The notes beneath the pieces were generated by a model. That model made no database searches. It was not told the origin of the DNA and worked only from the letters and a program-made list of their open reading frames with translations. Shown here piece after piece: positions 16,977-25,285 of a DNA stretch of 64,000 bases. A program made the translations under genes and the position numbers. Every line of letters starts with the position of its first letter. Within the stretch, counting starts at the first letter, position 1. The stretch lies in contig CAYZCX010000004.1 of assembly GCA_964477195.1 (NCBI GenBank), positions 18,331 through 82,330 of the forward strand. The letters are read 5' to 3'. This stretch comes from JALRBM01 sp964477195. GTDB taxonomy: Bacteria > Patescibacteriota > Saccharimonadia > Saccharimonadales > Saccharimonadaceae.

Positions 16977-18350
16977 TTACAAACTATCTATATCCTCGAT
17001 TGCAAATCGTTTTTGTTCAGTCGTATCACGATCACGAATCGTGACGGTATTATCTTCGAGGGTGTCAAAGTCGATCACAATACAGTACGGTGTTCCGATT
17101 TCATCCTGACGGCGATAGCGTTTTCCAATATTGCCATTGTCATCCCACATTACCGCACCATGTTTCTTTTTAAGCATCATAAACACTTCTCGTGCTTTTT
17201 CAACAAGCTCCGGCTTATTTTTGAGGAGCGGTGACACGGCATACTTTACTGGTGCTAGTTCCGGACTTAATTTCAAAACAGTTCGCATTTCACCATTTTT
17301 CATTTTTTCAACCGTATAGGCATCACTTAAGACAGCTAAGAAAATTCGCCCCATTCCCATCGAGGTCTCAAGAATCCAAGGAATATATTTTTCGTTTGTC
17401 TTAGGGTCACTATAGCGAAGATCGACACCCGAAAATTTCATATGTTGTGTCAGGTCATAATCCGTACGGTCATGAACACCCTCGACTTCATCAAAACCAA
17501 GCGACGGATAATTATACTCGATATCCCAGGCGTCAGAGGCATAAAAAACCAGATTTTCGTGCTGTTTCCAGCGCAAATTTTCGGGCTTGATGCCAAGCGA
17601 AAGATACCAATTCCAGCGACTCTGCTTTATCCTATCGTAGGCTTCTTTGTTTTCGTGCGGCTTAACAAAATACTGTGTATCGGCCTGTTCTAGCTCTCGG
17701 GTACGGAATAGGAAGTTGCGTGGACTGATCTCATTGCGGAAAGCCTTACCAATTTGCGCGATACCAAACGGAATCTTTACCGGCATTGTATCGACGACGT
17801 TTTTGAAGTTAAGATAAATTCCCTGACAAGCCTCACCTGGCAAATACACCGGACGCTTTCCTTCACCGGTAAAATCCCCAAGGTTTGACTTAACCAATAA
17901 GTTAAACTCTTTGGCCGACGTGAAATCCTTATGTCCACATACCGGACACTTGATCTCGCCTCGATGTTCATCAAAAAGCTTGTTAATTTCTTCTTCGCTC
18001 AGTTTCTCATCCGCCTCAACACCAAGAGCATTCAGCTCTTTATCGACACGAATACGATGGTGGCAGTTGCGACATTCAGCAAGCGGATCAGAAAAGCCAC
18101 CAACATGTCCGCTTGCCTCCCAGACTTTGGGATGCTTGAACATAGCCGAATCAATTCCGACAAAATCATCGCGATCGTAAACATTCGCTTTCCACCACGA
18201 TTTCTTAATATTATTGAGCAGCTCGACACCGTTCGGTCCAAAATCATAAAGTCCCGCCTCACCGCCATAAATATCACTGCCGGGATATACAAATCCACGA
18301 CGTTTCGCGAGGCTAACAATATCTTCAAGAGTGGTGATTTTTTCTTCCAT
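16977..18350 (-). CDS. glyS: Glycyl-tRNA synthetase (single-chain, alpha2 type)
   Basis: A class II synthetase that charges tRNA-Gly. The 457 residues match the homodimeric (eukaryote-like) GlyRS, not the bacterial alpha2-beta2 form. Motif 2 lies at FRNEISPRNFLFRTRELEQ. Two CxxC pairs (CRNCHH and CPVCGHKD) form a zinc insertion near residues 86-140. The C-terminal anticodon domain starts around 360. The left contig end carries a degraded copy of its last codons. Confidence 0.96.
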   Translation of the reverse strand: MEEKITTLEDIVSLAKRRGFVYPGSDIYGGEAGLYDFGPNGVELLNNIKKSWWKANVYDRDDFVGIDSAMFKHPKVWEASGHVGGFSDPLAECRNCHHRIRVDKELNALGVEADEKLSEEEINKLFDEHRGEIKCPVCGHKDFTSAKEFNLLVKSNLGDFTGEGKRPVYLPGEACQGIYLNFKNVVDTMPVKIPFGIAQIGKAFRNEISPRNFLFRTRELEQADTQYFVKPHENKEAYDRIKQSRWNWYLSLGIKPENLRWKQHENLVFYASDAWDIEYNYPSLGFDEVEGVHDRTDYDLTQHMKFSGVDLRYSDPKTNEKYIPWILETSMGMGRIFLAVLSDAYTVEKMKNGEMRTVLKLSPELAPVKYAVSPLLKNKPELVEKAREVFMMLKKKHGAVMWDDNGNIGKRYRRQDEIGTPYCIVIDFDTLEDNTVTIRDRDTTEQKRFAIEDIDSL

Positions 18351-18422
18351 ATGGGGGCTATTATAACAGATAGACCTCTCCGGCGCATAGCTCTCTAAGA
18401 TATTTGATAGTCCAAATATTTA

Positions 18423-18465
18423 AGGCAACTATATACTTGACGTAACGTCAATTATATAGTTGCCT
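18423..18465. terminator. Very long inverted repeat between glyS and the caspase-like fragment
   Basis: A 13-bp perfect outer arm (18423-18435 with 18453-18465) encloses a C/T mismatch, a further 6-bp stem TTGACG/CGTCAA and a TAA loop. It may terminate the minus-strand gene to its right. The length and perfection also suit an operator or cruciform. Confidence 0.5.
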
Positions 18466-18535
18466 ATAGTTAAAATAGAGTCAATGACAGTAAGGGTCTG
18501 TGCTTCTCAGCTCAAACCTTTCGCGGCGGACAGCA

Positions 18536-18915
18536 CTACTTCCGCGCAAAACGCGATCGCAGGCGGCTATAGGTGGCCTTTAAAGGCCCAGCACCATGGA
18601 CGACAGTATTAGTGCCGGCAGGAGTAATAAGTTCGTATCTGCCAAAAGCTTTGCGACGTACACCCCGCACCAGCTCTTCTGAAGCGTAGATACGAGCATT
18701 GGTAACACGTGCCGTCTCAGAAACAATACCGTTCTTCTTACCCGCCTTACACCCCAGCATAAGAATCGTAGCACCTTCCGCGATCGTAGTGTTGTCAAAG
18801 AGCGGCGGATGCGTATCGCTCCCACGAATATCATCAATGGTAATTTTGCCGCTTGCGCCTTCACCCAGATTCACAAGACCTTCATTGGCGTGAGACGCTA
18901 TGACAAGGTCCTTGA
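18536..18915 (-). pseudogene. C-terminal part of a caspase-like (CHAT-type) protein
   Basis: The minus-strand frame reads DLVIASHANEGLVNLG and later ILMLGCKAGKKNGIV. A beta strand plus His, then beta strand plus Cys, is the catalytic pattern of caspase/CHAT-fold cysteine peptidases. The frame stays open to 19030, but beyond about 18915 the DNA is an arginase tail on the other strand. So the N-terminal half of this gene is missing. The natural stop is at 18536-18538. Confidence 0.55.
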
Positions 18916-19058
18916 TAGCCGGTGTTGATGTTGTTGAGTATAACCCACTCCAAGACGAGCAAGGAAAAACCGCTGAATTAGCTATTGAGCTGATCGCTAC
19001 CTTCTTAGGTAAAAAGTACAGCTGGTACACCCAGTACCTAGAAAAGAATCGCGCCTAA
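18912..19058 (+). pseudogene. C-terminal fragment of an arginase-family gene
   Basis: The plus strand reads IAGVDVVEYNPLQDEQGKTA... to a TAA at 19056-19058, about 47 codons. GVDVVEYNP and the following TAELAIELIATFLG are the conserved C-terminus of arginase/agmatinase. The upstream two thirds, with the manganese ligands, is absent. The sequence switches near 18915 to the tail of a minus-strand gene. Confidence 0.75.
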
Positions 19059-19062
19059 CTTA

Positions 19063-19100
19063 TATTCAAAGGAATACGGCAATGCGTATCCCTTTGAATA
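19063..19100. terminator. Bidirectional terminator hairpin
   Basis: Arms 19063-19078 and 19085-19100 pair over 15 positions with one mismatch. It sits between the convergent arginase fragment and the minus-strand gene at 19117. Confidence 0.65.
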
Positions 19101-19116
19101 ATCTAATGATATATAT

Positions 19117-19485
19117 TTAGTAACGGCTACGTAAAGCGGTGTTGCCGCCAGACATCGGGTTACCGCGAGAATCGGTGCGGACGGATGTACCACTTTGTGG
19201 ATCATAGCGATATTCAACGGGTGGACGACGCTCTTCTTCAGGTTCTTCTGGAGTAGTAGTAGCTACTTCAGATAGTTTCATTACTATACCGCCGGCGCGT
19301 CCGGCGCGGAGTGATTCAACTGCTCTATAGACGCTGTCGCGTTGCTCGCGTGCGGCTATAGCCTCTGCGCGGAATTCTTCAATAGTTTTTTCGGGCGCCG
19401 CTGGAGGAACTATTTCTTGGGGAGATAGAGGCGCAGGGGTTTGTTCAGGTACGTTTGTATTTGGTGTATTTATGTTGTTTTCCAT
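19117..19485 (-). CDS. Small proline- and glutamate-rich protein, unknown
   Basis: A 122-residue, low-complexity protein. It has a Pro/Thr-rich N-terminus, a helical centre (KTIEEFRAEAIAAREQRDS), a Pro/Glu linker and a Gly/Ser/Arg tail. No domain recognised. The ATG at 19485 is preferred because a textbook promoter places the transcript start on it. Confidence 0.6.
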   Translation of the reverse strand: MENNINTPNTNVPEQTPAPLSPQEIVPPAAPEKTIEEFRAEAIAAREQRDSVYRAVESLRAGRAGGIVMKLSEVATTTPEEPEEERRPPVEYRYDPQSGTSVRTDSRGNPMSGGNTALRSRY

Positions 19486-19491
19486 ATAGAT

Positions 19492-19520
19492 ATAATACAC
19501 AATATACACATTTTTGTCAA
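19492..19520 (-). promoter_or_regulatory. Leaderless promoter, consensus quality
   Basis: On the minus strand: -35 TTGACA (19515-19520), 17-bp spacer, -10 TATTAT (19492-19497), then 6 nt to the ATG at 19485. It is one of the clearest examples of the leaderless pattern in this window. Confidence 0.8.
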
Positions 19521-19554
19521 GTGCTACTGTTTGGAGCTTGGCCTACGGTAACGC

Positions 19555-19935
19555 TTACTTTACCGACAGTTCCTTAAGGGCCTGCCGAGCCTGCCCCACT
19601 TCATCCCAAGGATGTTCGCCATCAGCATCTTCGATAGTTTTTTCGTGACCCTTACCCAGTAACAGCACGGTGTCGCCCTTACGGGCTTTGTTTATAACAT
19701 ACTGAATCGCCTCAGGCCGTTTAGGAATGATCCAGTAATCTTTATCACGCTTTTTACCAGCTTTTTCTACTCCGTCAGCAATCATCTGCATAATTCGCGC
19801 CGGATCTTCGGTACGATTGTCTTCTTCGGTAATAATAACTTCTGTAGCGTATGTTCCGGCTAACTCGCCCTGCTGAGCACGTTTGGCTTCGTCTCCCCCA
19901 CCCAACGATCCAAATAACACGAAGATACGTGCCAA
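19555..19935 (-). pseudogene. C-terminal fragment of a MurE-like ligase
   Basis: The frame (126 aa from a TTG at 19935) reads RIFVLFGSLGGGDEAKR, VIITEEDNRTEDPARIM, and VLLLGKGHEKT. This is the C-terminal domain of UDP-N-acetylmuramoyl-tripeptide synthetase (MurE), which adds the third stem-peptide residue. The ATP-binding and N-terminal domains (over 300 residues) are missing. The sequence changes at about 19932 into the tail of a plus-strand helicase gene. It cannot be functional alone. Confidence 0.85.
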
Positions 19936-20970
19936 GGCGAAGAACGAGATACAATCTACTATTCAATGGTAGCCACAGAGAACGATGACAAACTTGTTTA
20001 TATCTTCCCGCGTGATGTCATGCAAACGAGTTATGATGACGATTCTAATTCCGAAATTAGACGTCAGCGCTTAAATGTTGGTCTAAGTCGCTCGAAAGAG
20101 ACAATGCACTTCGTCTTGAGCAAGCCAATCGAGAGTTTTAGCGGCTCAGCAGCCGTCGCTCTTAATCACTATGCGAATCTTAAAGAAGAAGTATCCAAAC
20201 GACTAACGAGCGATGCTGTCGATCAAAAATCGCCCATGGAAAAGAAAGTACTCGGATGGATTTACGAGACACCCTTTTGGAAGAAAAATGCTGAAGCCAA
20301 GCGATGTGAACTCCACGCTCAGTTTGAACTCGGTACTTATCTAAAAGCATTAGATCAGACTTACAATCACCCTGAGTATGTAGTGGACTTTATGCTTTTT
20401 TATCAGGACGAAGGTGGCCGTCAGTTTAAGGTAATTTTCGAATATGACGGCTTTGAAGAACATTTTGAAAACCGTAATATGGTCGATCAATATAACTACG
20501 ATTCTTATCTAAAAGAAGACGACATTTATAGGCAGAAGGTGCTCGAAAGCTACGGGTACGAATTTATTAGGCTCAACAAGTTCAATATAGGCACAAATCC
20601 AGTCGAATATATCAATTCTCGAATTGAAAAACTCATCGATGGCTCACTTGCCACCAATTCAATTGGGCATGATATTGATGCCGTTATACGTGGCCAGGCG
20701 CAAGGTTTATCGATGGGCGAACTCAAAGAGTGCAAAAACTGTGGTCGCATAATTCCTTTGGAGGAATTCAAAGATTCTTCTTTGACTAGCGGGATGGGTA
20801 GAATCTGCAAGGATTGTAAGGCCAGTAAACCAAAAACCGAACCGCCGTAAGCAACTGATCAAGTATGTCCTCGTTGTGGACGTCCTTTACTCAAGCGTAA
20901 AGGACGATATGGACAATTCTATGGCTGCACAGGGTTTCCATATTGTAAATACACTAGGAACACCACATGA
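19930..20970 (+). pseudogene. Tail of an SF1 helicase with Vsr/DUF559-like nuclease and zinc finger, split by TAA
   Basis: The frame opens in helicase motif V (QGEERDTIYYSMVA, from about 19933), then motif VI RLNVGLSRSKETMHF. A nuclease-like domain follows (VVDFMLF, FEYDGFEEHFE, YGYEFIRLN) and a CxxC pair near the end. A TAA at 20848-20850 stops it. The same frame then continues 39 codons (20851-20967) as a topoisomerase-type zinc finger (CPRCGRPLL, YGCTGFPYCKY) to a TGA. The motif I-IV half is missing. Such proteins are AAA_11/12 helicases, often in defence islands. Confidence 0.75.
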
Positions 20971-21012
20971 ATCTCATAAACTTAACTGTGATAGAGGAAG
21001 GTAAAACCCTAC

Positions 21013-21216
21013 ATGTCTCCTAAGAAGCCTAGTAAACATCAACTAGAAGAACTAGCTAAACAATCAATCAAGACCAGAAAAAAGAAGCTCCAGCGGAAAA
21101 GCGCGTCAAAATTAAGGCTTCTTTCAAAAAAGCCGTTAAGAAAATGGGGCAAACTCCGCCACCTAAAAAAGAGAGCAAGTAGTTTCTCTTTTGATTTGGT
21201 AACATCAGGTATATAA
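21013..21216 (+). CDS. Lysine-rich small protein, probably frameshifted
   Basis: The uninterrupted frame gives 67 residues (MSPKKPSKHQLEELAKQS...). Adding one A to the six-A run near 21076-21081 instead yields ...TRKKEAPAEKRVKIKASF and a natural end PPPKKESK at 21179-21181. That product is more protein-like. So the given frame past about residue 23 is probably out of register. The function is unknown; it is basic, possibly nucleic-acid binding. Confidence 0.45.
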   Translation: MSPKKPSKHQLEELAKQSIKTRKKKLQRKSASKLRLLSKKPLRKWGKLRHLKKRASSFSFDLVTSGI

Positions 21217-21268
21217 TTGCCATATTTAATTATATAATAGGCTCAGGACACAGACGACGGAGGTTCAA

Positions 21269-21994
21269 GTGTCAACAATTCAGGAATACATGAGCAGTGG
21301 CGGTCAGGCGCTCGACCAAGGCAAGACAAGCGAAGCGTTGGATTATTTCCACAGCGCACGTCAGTGTGAGGCCGAGGATGAGGTGCTCGCGGCTGCGTGG
21401 CAACTGTCAGGAGTGTGCGAGCGCATGCTCGGCAACTACGATGCCGCCGAGGAAGCGTTCGAGACAGCTTTCCGGCTCGCCCGAACTCGCATTCTCAAAG
21501 GTAAAATCCAGCGCGACTGGTGCATGGTGCCGTTCGAACAGCGTGATATCAATCGCGCATTCAAGCTCATCGACAGCTCGCTTGAACTCCTCAAGTATGA
21601 CGACGATCTCTCGGACCCCGAAGACGGGCGATCACCGAGAGACCAAGCGGCAGAGCGAAAAATCGAATACTTCACCAGCCTCGGTTTCCGCTGTCGGATC
21701 GATGCCAAAACTGGCAACATCGGTCGAGCTCGTATCGGGTGCAAACAGGTACGAAAAGAACTTCGGGGTCATCATCCCTACGAGCTCAATTCGACCGTAT
21801 GGGAGCTCAAGATCGTGCCATTTTGGCTGCGGCTTGGACTCTTCCCCCGAGCATCCCTGTTGGCATGGAAGCACAATCCGAAGGGCGAGCAAGAAACAAC
21901 ACCTCGCTACCTGCCCCGCAACCCGAAACGCTGTATCCAAGTTTTCCTGTTGACGTTTCTCAGGCCTATCGGTCTACGGTTCGACAAAAACTAA
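21269..21994 (+). CDS. TPR-repeat protein (cassette-type)
   Basis: The 241 residues hold tetratricopeptide-like helix pairs at about residues 10-90 (GGQALDQGKTSEALDYFHSA, NYDAAEEAFETAFRLA) and 95-130, then a less regular C-terminus. TPRs mediate protein contacts; the partner is unknown. The start is GTG at 21269 with GGAGG 5 nt upstream. It is a single plus-strand gene with GC-rich third positions and a terminator. Two TATAAT boxes lie at 21212-21217 and 21233-21238. Confidence 0.75.
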   Translation: MSTIQEYMSSGGQALDQGKTSEALDYFHSARQCEAEDEVLAAAWQLSGVCERMLGNYDAAEEAFETAFRLARTRILKGKIQRDWCMVPFEQRDINRAFKLIDSSLELLKYDDDLSDPEDGRSPRDQAAERKIEYFTSLGFRCRIDAKTGNIGRARIGCKQVRKELRGHHPYELNSTVWELKIVPFWLRLGLFPRASLLAWKHNPKGEQETTPRYLPRNPKRCIQVFLLTFLRPIGLRFDKN

Positions 21995-22034
21995 CTCGCC
22001 CCCAGTGCGCGGCTATCAAAAAATAGCGCACTCC

Positions 22035-22060
22035 GGCCCGCTTCAACGCGGGCCGTTTTC
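22035..22060 (+). terminator. Terminator of the TPR gene
   Basis: A 7-bp all-GC stem (22035-22041 with 22048-22054) is followed by GTTTTC. It stands between the TPR gene and the convergent recO. Confidence 0.7.
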
Positions 22061-22064
22061 ACGC

Positions 22065-22739
22065 CTAGAGTGCGACATGCTGACGTGCTACCTGCCAGCA
22101 TTCGGGCAAAATCATCTCGACGCCTCCAATTTGCACCATGACACCGAGCGACTTTGCGCTGAGTAGTCGCAAAAACTTAATATGATCTGCCGTCAGCTCT
22201 CCGTTTACTTGGGCACGCAACCCCTTCTCCCCGACATCATACATATAGCGCTTCTCCTTGACGAGCGGCTCACCATTGACATCATGGCGAAAATTCAGCT
22301 CATGCCCAAGCAAGGCGGCAAATCGAAGATAAAACCACGCCTCGATAAGCCGCTGCGGAATCGACGAAACATCCAGTCCAGCCAGCGTTTCACTCAAAAG
22401 ATCATACCACTCCGGCTCATCCACCGTTTCGGTCGCTCGCGTGACCTGCTTAATCGCTTCATACCCAAATTGCAATCGATCGTAATCTTCCAAAATATGC
22501 CGATAAAACTGAACCAAGCGCGCAGAGGTCAGCACCCCCATATCACCCTTGCCCTTATGCACAACAACGTCACTTATTGCAAATAGTTCGATACCACCAG
22601 CGAGCTTGCTCTTTTCCTTGCGCACACCTCTGGCCATAACCGTCTTGCGACCATCCGGTGTCAGCAGTTGGATAATTCGATCGGCCTCGCCATAGTTCGT
22701 ACGCCTTAAGACAATCGCTCGCGTCCGCTGATCGGTCAC
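22065..22739 (-). CDS. recO: DNA repair protein RecO
   Basis: RecO loads RecA onto SSB-coated single-stranded DNA in the RecFOR pathway. The 224 residues have the N-terminal OB fold (TRAIVLRRTNYGEADRIIQL, LTPDGRKTVMARGVRK) and a helical C-terminal domain. The zinc cysteines of some RecO proteins are absent. The gene overlaps the upstream response regulator by 4 bp, forming a histidine kinase-regulator-recO unit. Confidence 0.93.
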   Translation of the reverse strand: MTDQRTRAIVLRRTNYGEADRIIQLLTPDGRKTVMARGVRKEKSKLAGGIELFAISDVVVHKGKGDMGVLTSARLVQFYRHILEDYDRLQFGYEAIKQVTRATETVDEPEWYDLLSETLAGLDVSSIPQRLIEAWFYLRFAALLGHELNFRHDVNGEPLVKEKRYMYDVGEKGLRAQVNGELTADHIKFLRLLSAKSLGVMVQIGGVEMILPECWQVARQHVAL

Positions 22740-23110
22740 AATACTACCTTTTTTACTGCGGCCTCTAGATCTTGAGGGTGCATCTTCGTCTTATCTAGCA
22801 CTCGTTTTACCCCATATGCCGTAAGATCTTCCTCCGTCAGTTGATCAGCGCTATTCGTACACAATATCACGGGTATACTCGCCAAATCAGCGTGCGAACG
22901 CAGTTCATGAAGTAAGGTAAAAGCATTCGGCCCCGGGAGTAAAACATCAAGCACAAGGACATCGGGCTGATTTGTCTCAAGCGTATCCATCGCAGCCAGC
23001 GCATGCGACACCGTTGTCACCTTCATGCCGGCAGCCTCAAGCGTTCGCAGGTGATGCGCAGCCATCCACTCGTCATCTTCTACAATGAGAACTGATGGTT
23101 TTTTTGTCAT
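22736..23110 (-). CDS. Response regulator, receiver domain only
   Basis: A 124-residue CheY-like receiver. The acidic pocket is EDDE at about residues 11-14, the phospho-acceptor Asp lies in DVLVLDVLLPGP near 56, the conserved Thr in ILCTNS and Lys in LDKTK. There is no output domain, so it acts by protein contact. It overlaps the sensor kinase upstream and recO downstream by 4 bp each. Confidence 0.9.
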   Translation of the reverse strand: MTKKPSVLIVEDDEWMAAHHLRTLEAAGMKVTTVSHALAAMDTLETNQPDVLVLDVLLPGPNAFTLLHELRSHADLASIPVILCTNSADQLTEEDLTAYGVKRVLDKTKMHPQDLEAAVKKVVL

Positions 23111-23847
23111 AATAAGCTCAGCTGCGCCGAAGCAGCTACATCAACATAAAACGTCGCGCCATCTCGATGCCTGGTTGCGCCAATCTCCCCCTGCATTGCT
23201 CTGGCGAACTGACTCGCTATCAAAAGCCCCAGCCCGCTACTTTGTGGGCGCATGTGAAGTGGTTGCGAAGCTGCGCCTAAATTTGACTGCAAACGTCGCC
23301 ATACATCGGCTGGCACAGCTGGGCCATAATCCCGAACGCTCAATCTAATCTTGGCCTTGTGTGACTGCGTCGCCGCCCGTATTTCAACTGGTGCTTCTGC
23401 CTCCGCATAATGAAGCGCATTATCCGCAAAATTAAAAACGATCCGACGCAGCAAATCTCTATTCGCCACCGCAAGCACCGGACGATATCGCGACGACACA
23501 CGAATCTCACGTCCTTTTGCCTTGTATAACGGCATCATCTCATGCGCCACCTCCTCACATATTTGTTGCGGATTGAGTGGCTCTAACTCAAATAAACTAT
23601 CTTCCAGTCGAGCAGACCTCGAGAGATCAGTTGTCAGACGAAGTGCGCGCTCACTCGTAAGAAGTATCTGCCGCACAATGCGCATACGCTCGCTCTCAGA
23701 CATGTGACTACTTTCCAGCGCGAATGCGAGTTGCCGGACCAAAGCCAGGGGCGCCTTTAATTCATGTGATGCCGTCACCAAAAAAGGCAATTCGTCTTTA
23801 ATAAGAGTCGTCGCCTTTATATTTTCCCATTCACCGTTCCCCTGCAT
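23107..23847 (-). CDS. Sensor histidine kinase (soluble)
   Basis: The 246 residues comprise only the transmitter. The HisKA box is TASHELKAPLALVRQ with the phospho-His near residue 28. The HATPase has the N box FNFADNALHYA, G1 DYGPAVPAD and G2 GLGLLIASQF. No membrane span or sensor domain is visible, so the signal is probably cytoplasmic or comes from a partner. The cognate regulator follows with a 4-bp overlap. Confidence 0.92.
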   Translation of the reverse strand: MQGNGEWENIKATTLIKDELPFLVTASHELKAPLALVRQLAFALESSHMSESERMRIVRQILLTSERALRLTTDLSRSARLEDSLFELEPLNPQQICEEVAHEMMPLYKAKGREIRVSSRYRPVLAVANRDLLRRIVFNFADNALHYAEAEAPVEIRAATQSHKAKIRLSVRDYGPAVPADVWRRLQSNLGAASQPLHMRPQSSGLGLLIASQFARAMQGEIGATRHRDGATFYVDVAASAQLSLL

Positions 23848-23886
23848 GCTACTTTTAGTGTAGCACGCAGGAGGGTGACAATTCTA

Positions 23887-24546
23887 TTAGAGATTGAAGT
23901 TTATCGTTTTAATAATTTCTTCAAAATCAGGCTTAAATGTGTCAGCGTCGGTGCGTAGTGTCATCGTTTTGTCGCGGATCTTGTAAATCACCGCCGAGCC
24001 ACGAATATCTTTGGTAAAGTTACCATCAAGACGTGTTCCATTGTTCCCATTGGCACTGACCGCAGAGGTACGAAGATCACCCTTCTTTACCAAGCCCTCA
24101 TAGGTCTTCACTACCTGATCATAGTCCTTCTCCTCGATAGTCACACGGAGGGCAAATTGCTGCGTTGGCGAAACCGGAGGCACAGTAATCGGGTTAAGAT
24201 AGGCTTCGTATGTACCACCCTTTGATGTATCGTGAGCCACATAGACACTCCATGTTTTTGGATAGCTAAATGTGAGTCGGCCATAATCGTCAGGCCCAAC
24301 GAAATCACGATTTGGTTGTTTTTCGCGCTGGGCAAACTTCTCAGCCTCAATTTCACCTTGATCGCGTCTCGCGTCTGCCTCAGCCAGTTTTATTTTGCCA
24401 TCGACATTGGTTTTTTGTTCGGTGTAGTTAACATACGACCAAATCCCAAATCCACCCGCCACGAGAACGAGCACCGACAGGCCGATAATAGCCAGCATCG
24501 AGCCACTGATGCCGCCTTGTTCGTGTTTATGTGATAGCTTCTTCAT
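23887..24546 (-). CDS. Membrane-anchored extracytoplasmic protein, unknown
   Basis: The 219 residues have a short basic cytoplasmic tail, one hydrophobic span at about 16-40 (MLAIIGLSVLVLVAGGFGIW), a charged helix, then a beta-rich domain from about 85 (YGRLTFSYPKTWSVYVAH) reminiscent of PsbP/Mog1-like folds. The substrate is unknown. The -10 box is 6 nt before the ATG. Confidence 0.65.
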   Translation of the reverse strand: MKKLSHKHEQGGISGSMLAIIGLSVLVLVAGGFGIWSYVNYTEQKTNVDGKIKLAEADARRDQGEIEAEKFAQREKQPNRDFVGPDDYGRLTFSYPKTWSVYVAHDTSKGGTYEAYLNPITVPPVSPTQQFALRVTIEEKDYDQVVKTYEGLVKKGDLRTSAVSANGNNGTRLDGNFTKDIRGSAVIYKIRDKTMTLRTDADTFKPDFEEIIKTINFNL

Positions 24547-24552
24547 GGGGTC

Positions 24553-24581
24553 ATTATACTTATGTTTATTTTATCTGTAAA
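24553..24581 (-). promoter_or_regulatory. Leaderless promoter inside the end of the methyltransferase gene
   Basis: On the minus strand: -35 TTTACA (24576-24581), 17-bp spacer, -10 TATAAT (24553-24558), then 6 nt to the ATG at 24546. Confidence 0.75.
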
Positions 24582-25078
24582 GGAGCAAAGGTATAGAGAT
24601 GATGCGCACCCAACACGCCAAGCGCCGTCATGTGCGGAATCTCACAGCCATAACTCACCACCGAAATTGGTTGCTTCAACAAATTCACCTCTTTCTGAAG
24701 CTTTCGTGCGATTTTCTCGATATCTCTCGAGACGGCAAATACATAGACTACTGTCGTATCGGGCGGAAAATGCACACGCCAAAGATTCGCTGTTTCGACA
24801 CGTATTTTTTTATTCCCATGCGCCAAAAACCGTGACAAAAACACCAGCCCCGGATTCAGTTCATACCCAATCGCCCGAGCTCCATGTTTCGCCGCAACAC
24901 GTAGCACAACTCCATCGCCCGACCCTAAATCGACAAGTACGTCGTGATTATCTAGTTTATAGAGCTCATCAAATGCCCTTTCAAGCTCCCGCCGTTTACT
25001 TGGAACATAGGGCGCACCAAAAAACACGACGAACCCAAATAGCAAAATAACAGCCGCTAAAATCCAAAATAAAATCAT
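24566..25078 (-). CDS. Membrane-anchored class I SAM methyltransferase
   Basis: The 170 residues start with a hydrophobic anchor (about residues 2-21), then a Rossmann SAM motif I VLVDLGSGDGVVLR near 47-60 with an acidic strand-2 end (YELNPGLV). The fold resembles small membrane-tethered methyltransferases; the target is unknown. The stop lies next to xseB, one base away, so it is probably co-transcribed with xseA-xseB. Confidence 0.8.
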   Translation of the reverse strand: MILFWILAAVILLFGFVVFFGAPYVPSKRRELERAFDELYKLDNHDVLVDLGSGDGVVLRVAAKHGARAIGYELNPGLVFLSRFLAHGNKKIRVETANLWRVHFPPDTTVVYVFAVSRDIEKIARKLQKEVNLLKQPISVVSYGCEIPHMTALGVLGAHHLYTFAPLQIK

Positions 25079-25285
25079 TTAGTCCTCACTGAATTTCACT
25101 TTCACAATTTTGATATTATTTTTAAGAGCAAGCAAGTCTGTCTCAATTTCTGCAGCTAGCTTTTCGGCTTCCGTAAATTTCTCCAGTGCTTCTTCAAGCA
25201 CAAAATCTTCGCCATCAAACCACTCCACAAGCTCATGCAACTTCGCTGTTTTCTCTGCCACTGTTGGTTTATTTACTTTTGACAC
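25079..25285 (-). CDS. xseB: Exodeoxyribonuclease VII small subunit
   Basis: A 68-residue helical hairpin protein. LHELVEWFDGEDFVLEEALEKF at about 17-38 is the family core. XseB subunits bind XseA to make the processive single-strand exonuclease VII. The start overlaps the end of xseA by 17 bp. Confidence 0.9.
   Translation of the reverse strand: MSKVNKPTVAEKTAKLHELVEWFDGEDFVLEEALEKFTEAEKLAAEIETDLLALKNNIKIVKVKFSED

Noticed and set aside
16600..16980. tRNA, tmRNA or RNase P gene
   Set aside because: No T-arm GTTCGAxTC, CCA end, tmRNA tag pattern or GAGGAAAGTC signature is visible in a meaningful context.
21297..21953. A second long plus-strand frame over the TPR gene
   Set aside because: The frame from 21269 shows TPR periodicity, a GGAGG-preceded GTG and better third-position bias; the other is a shadow.
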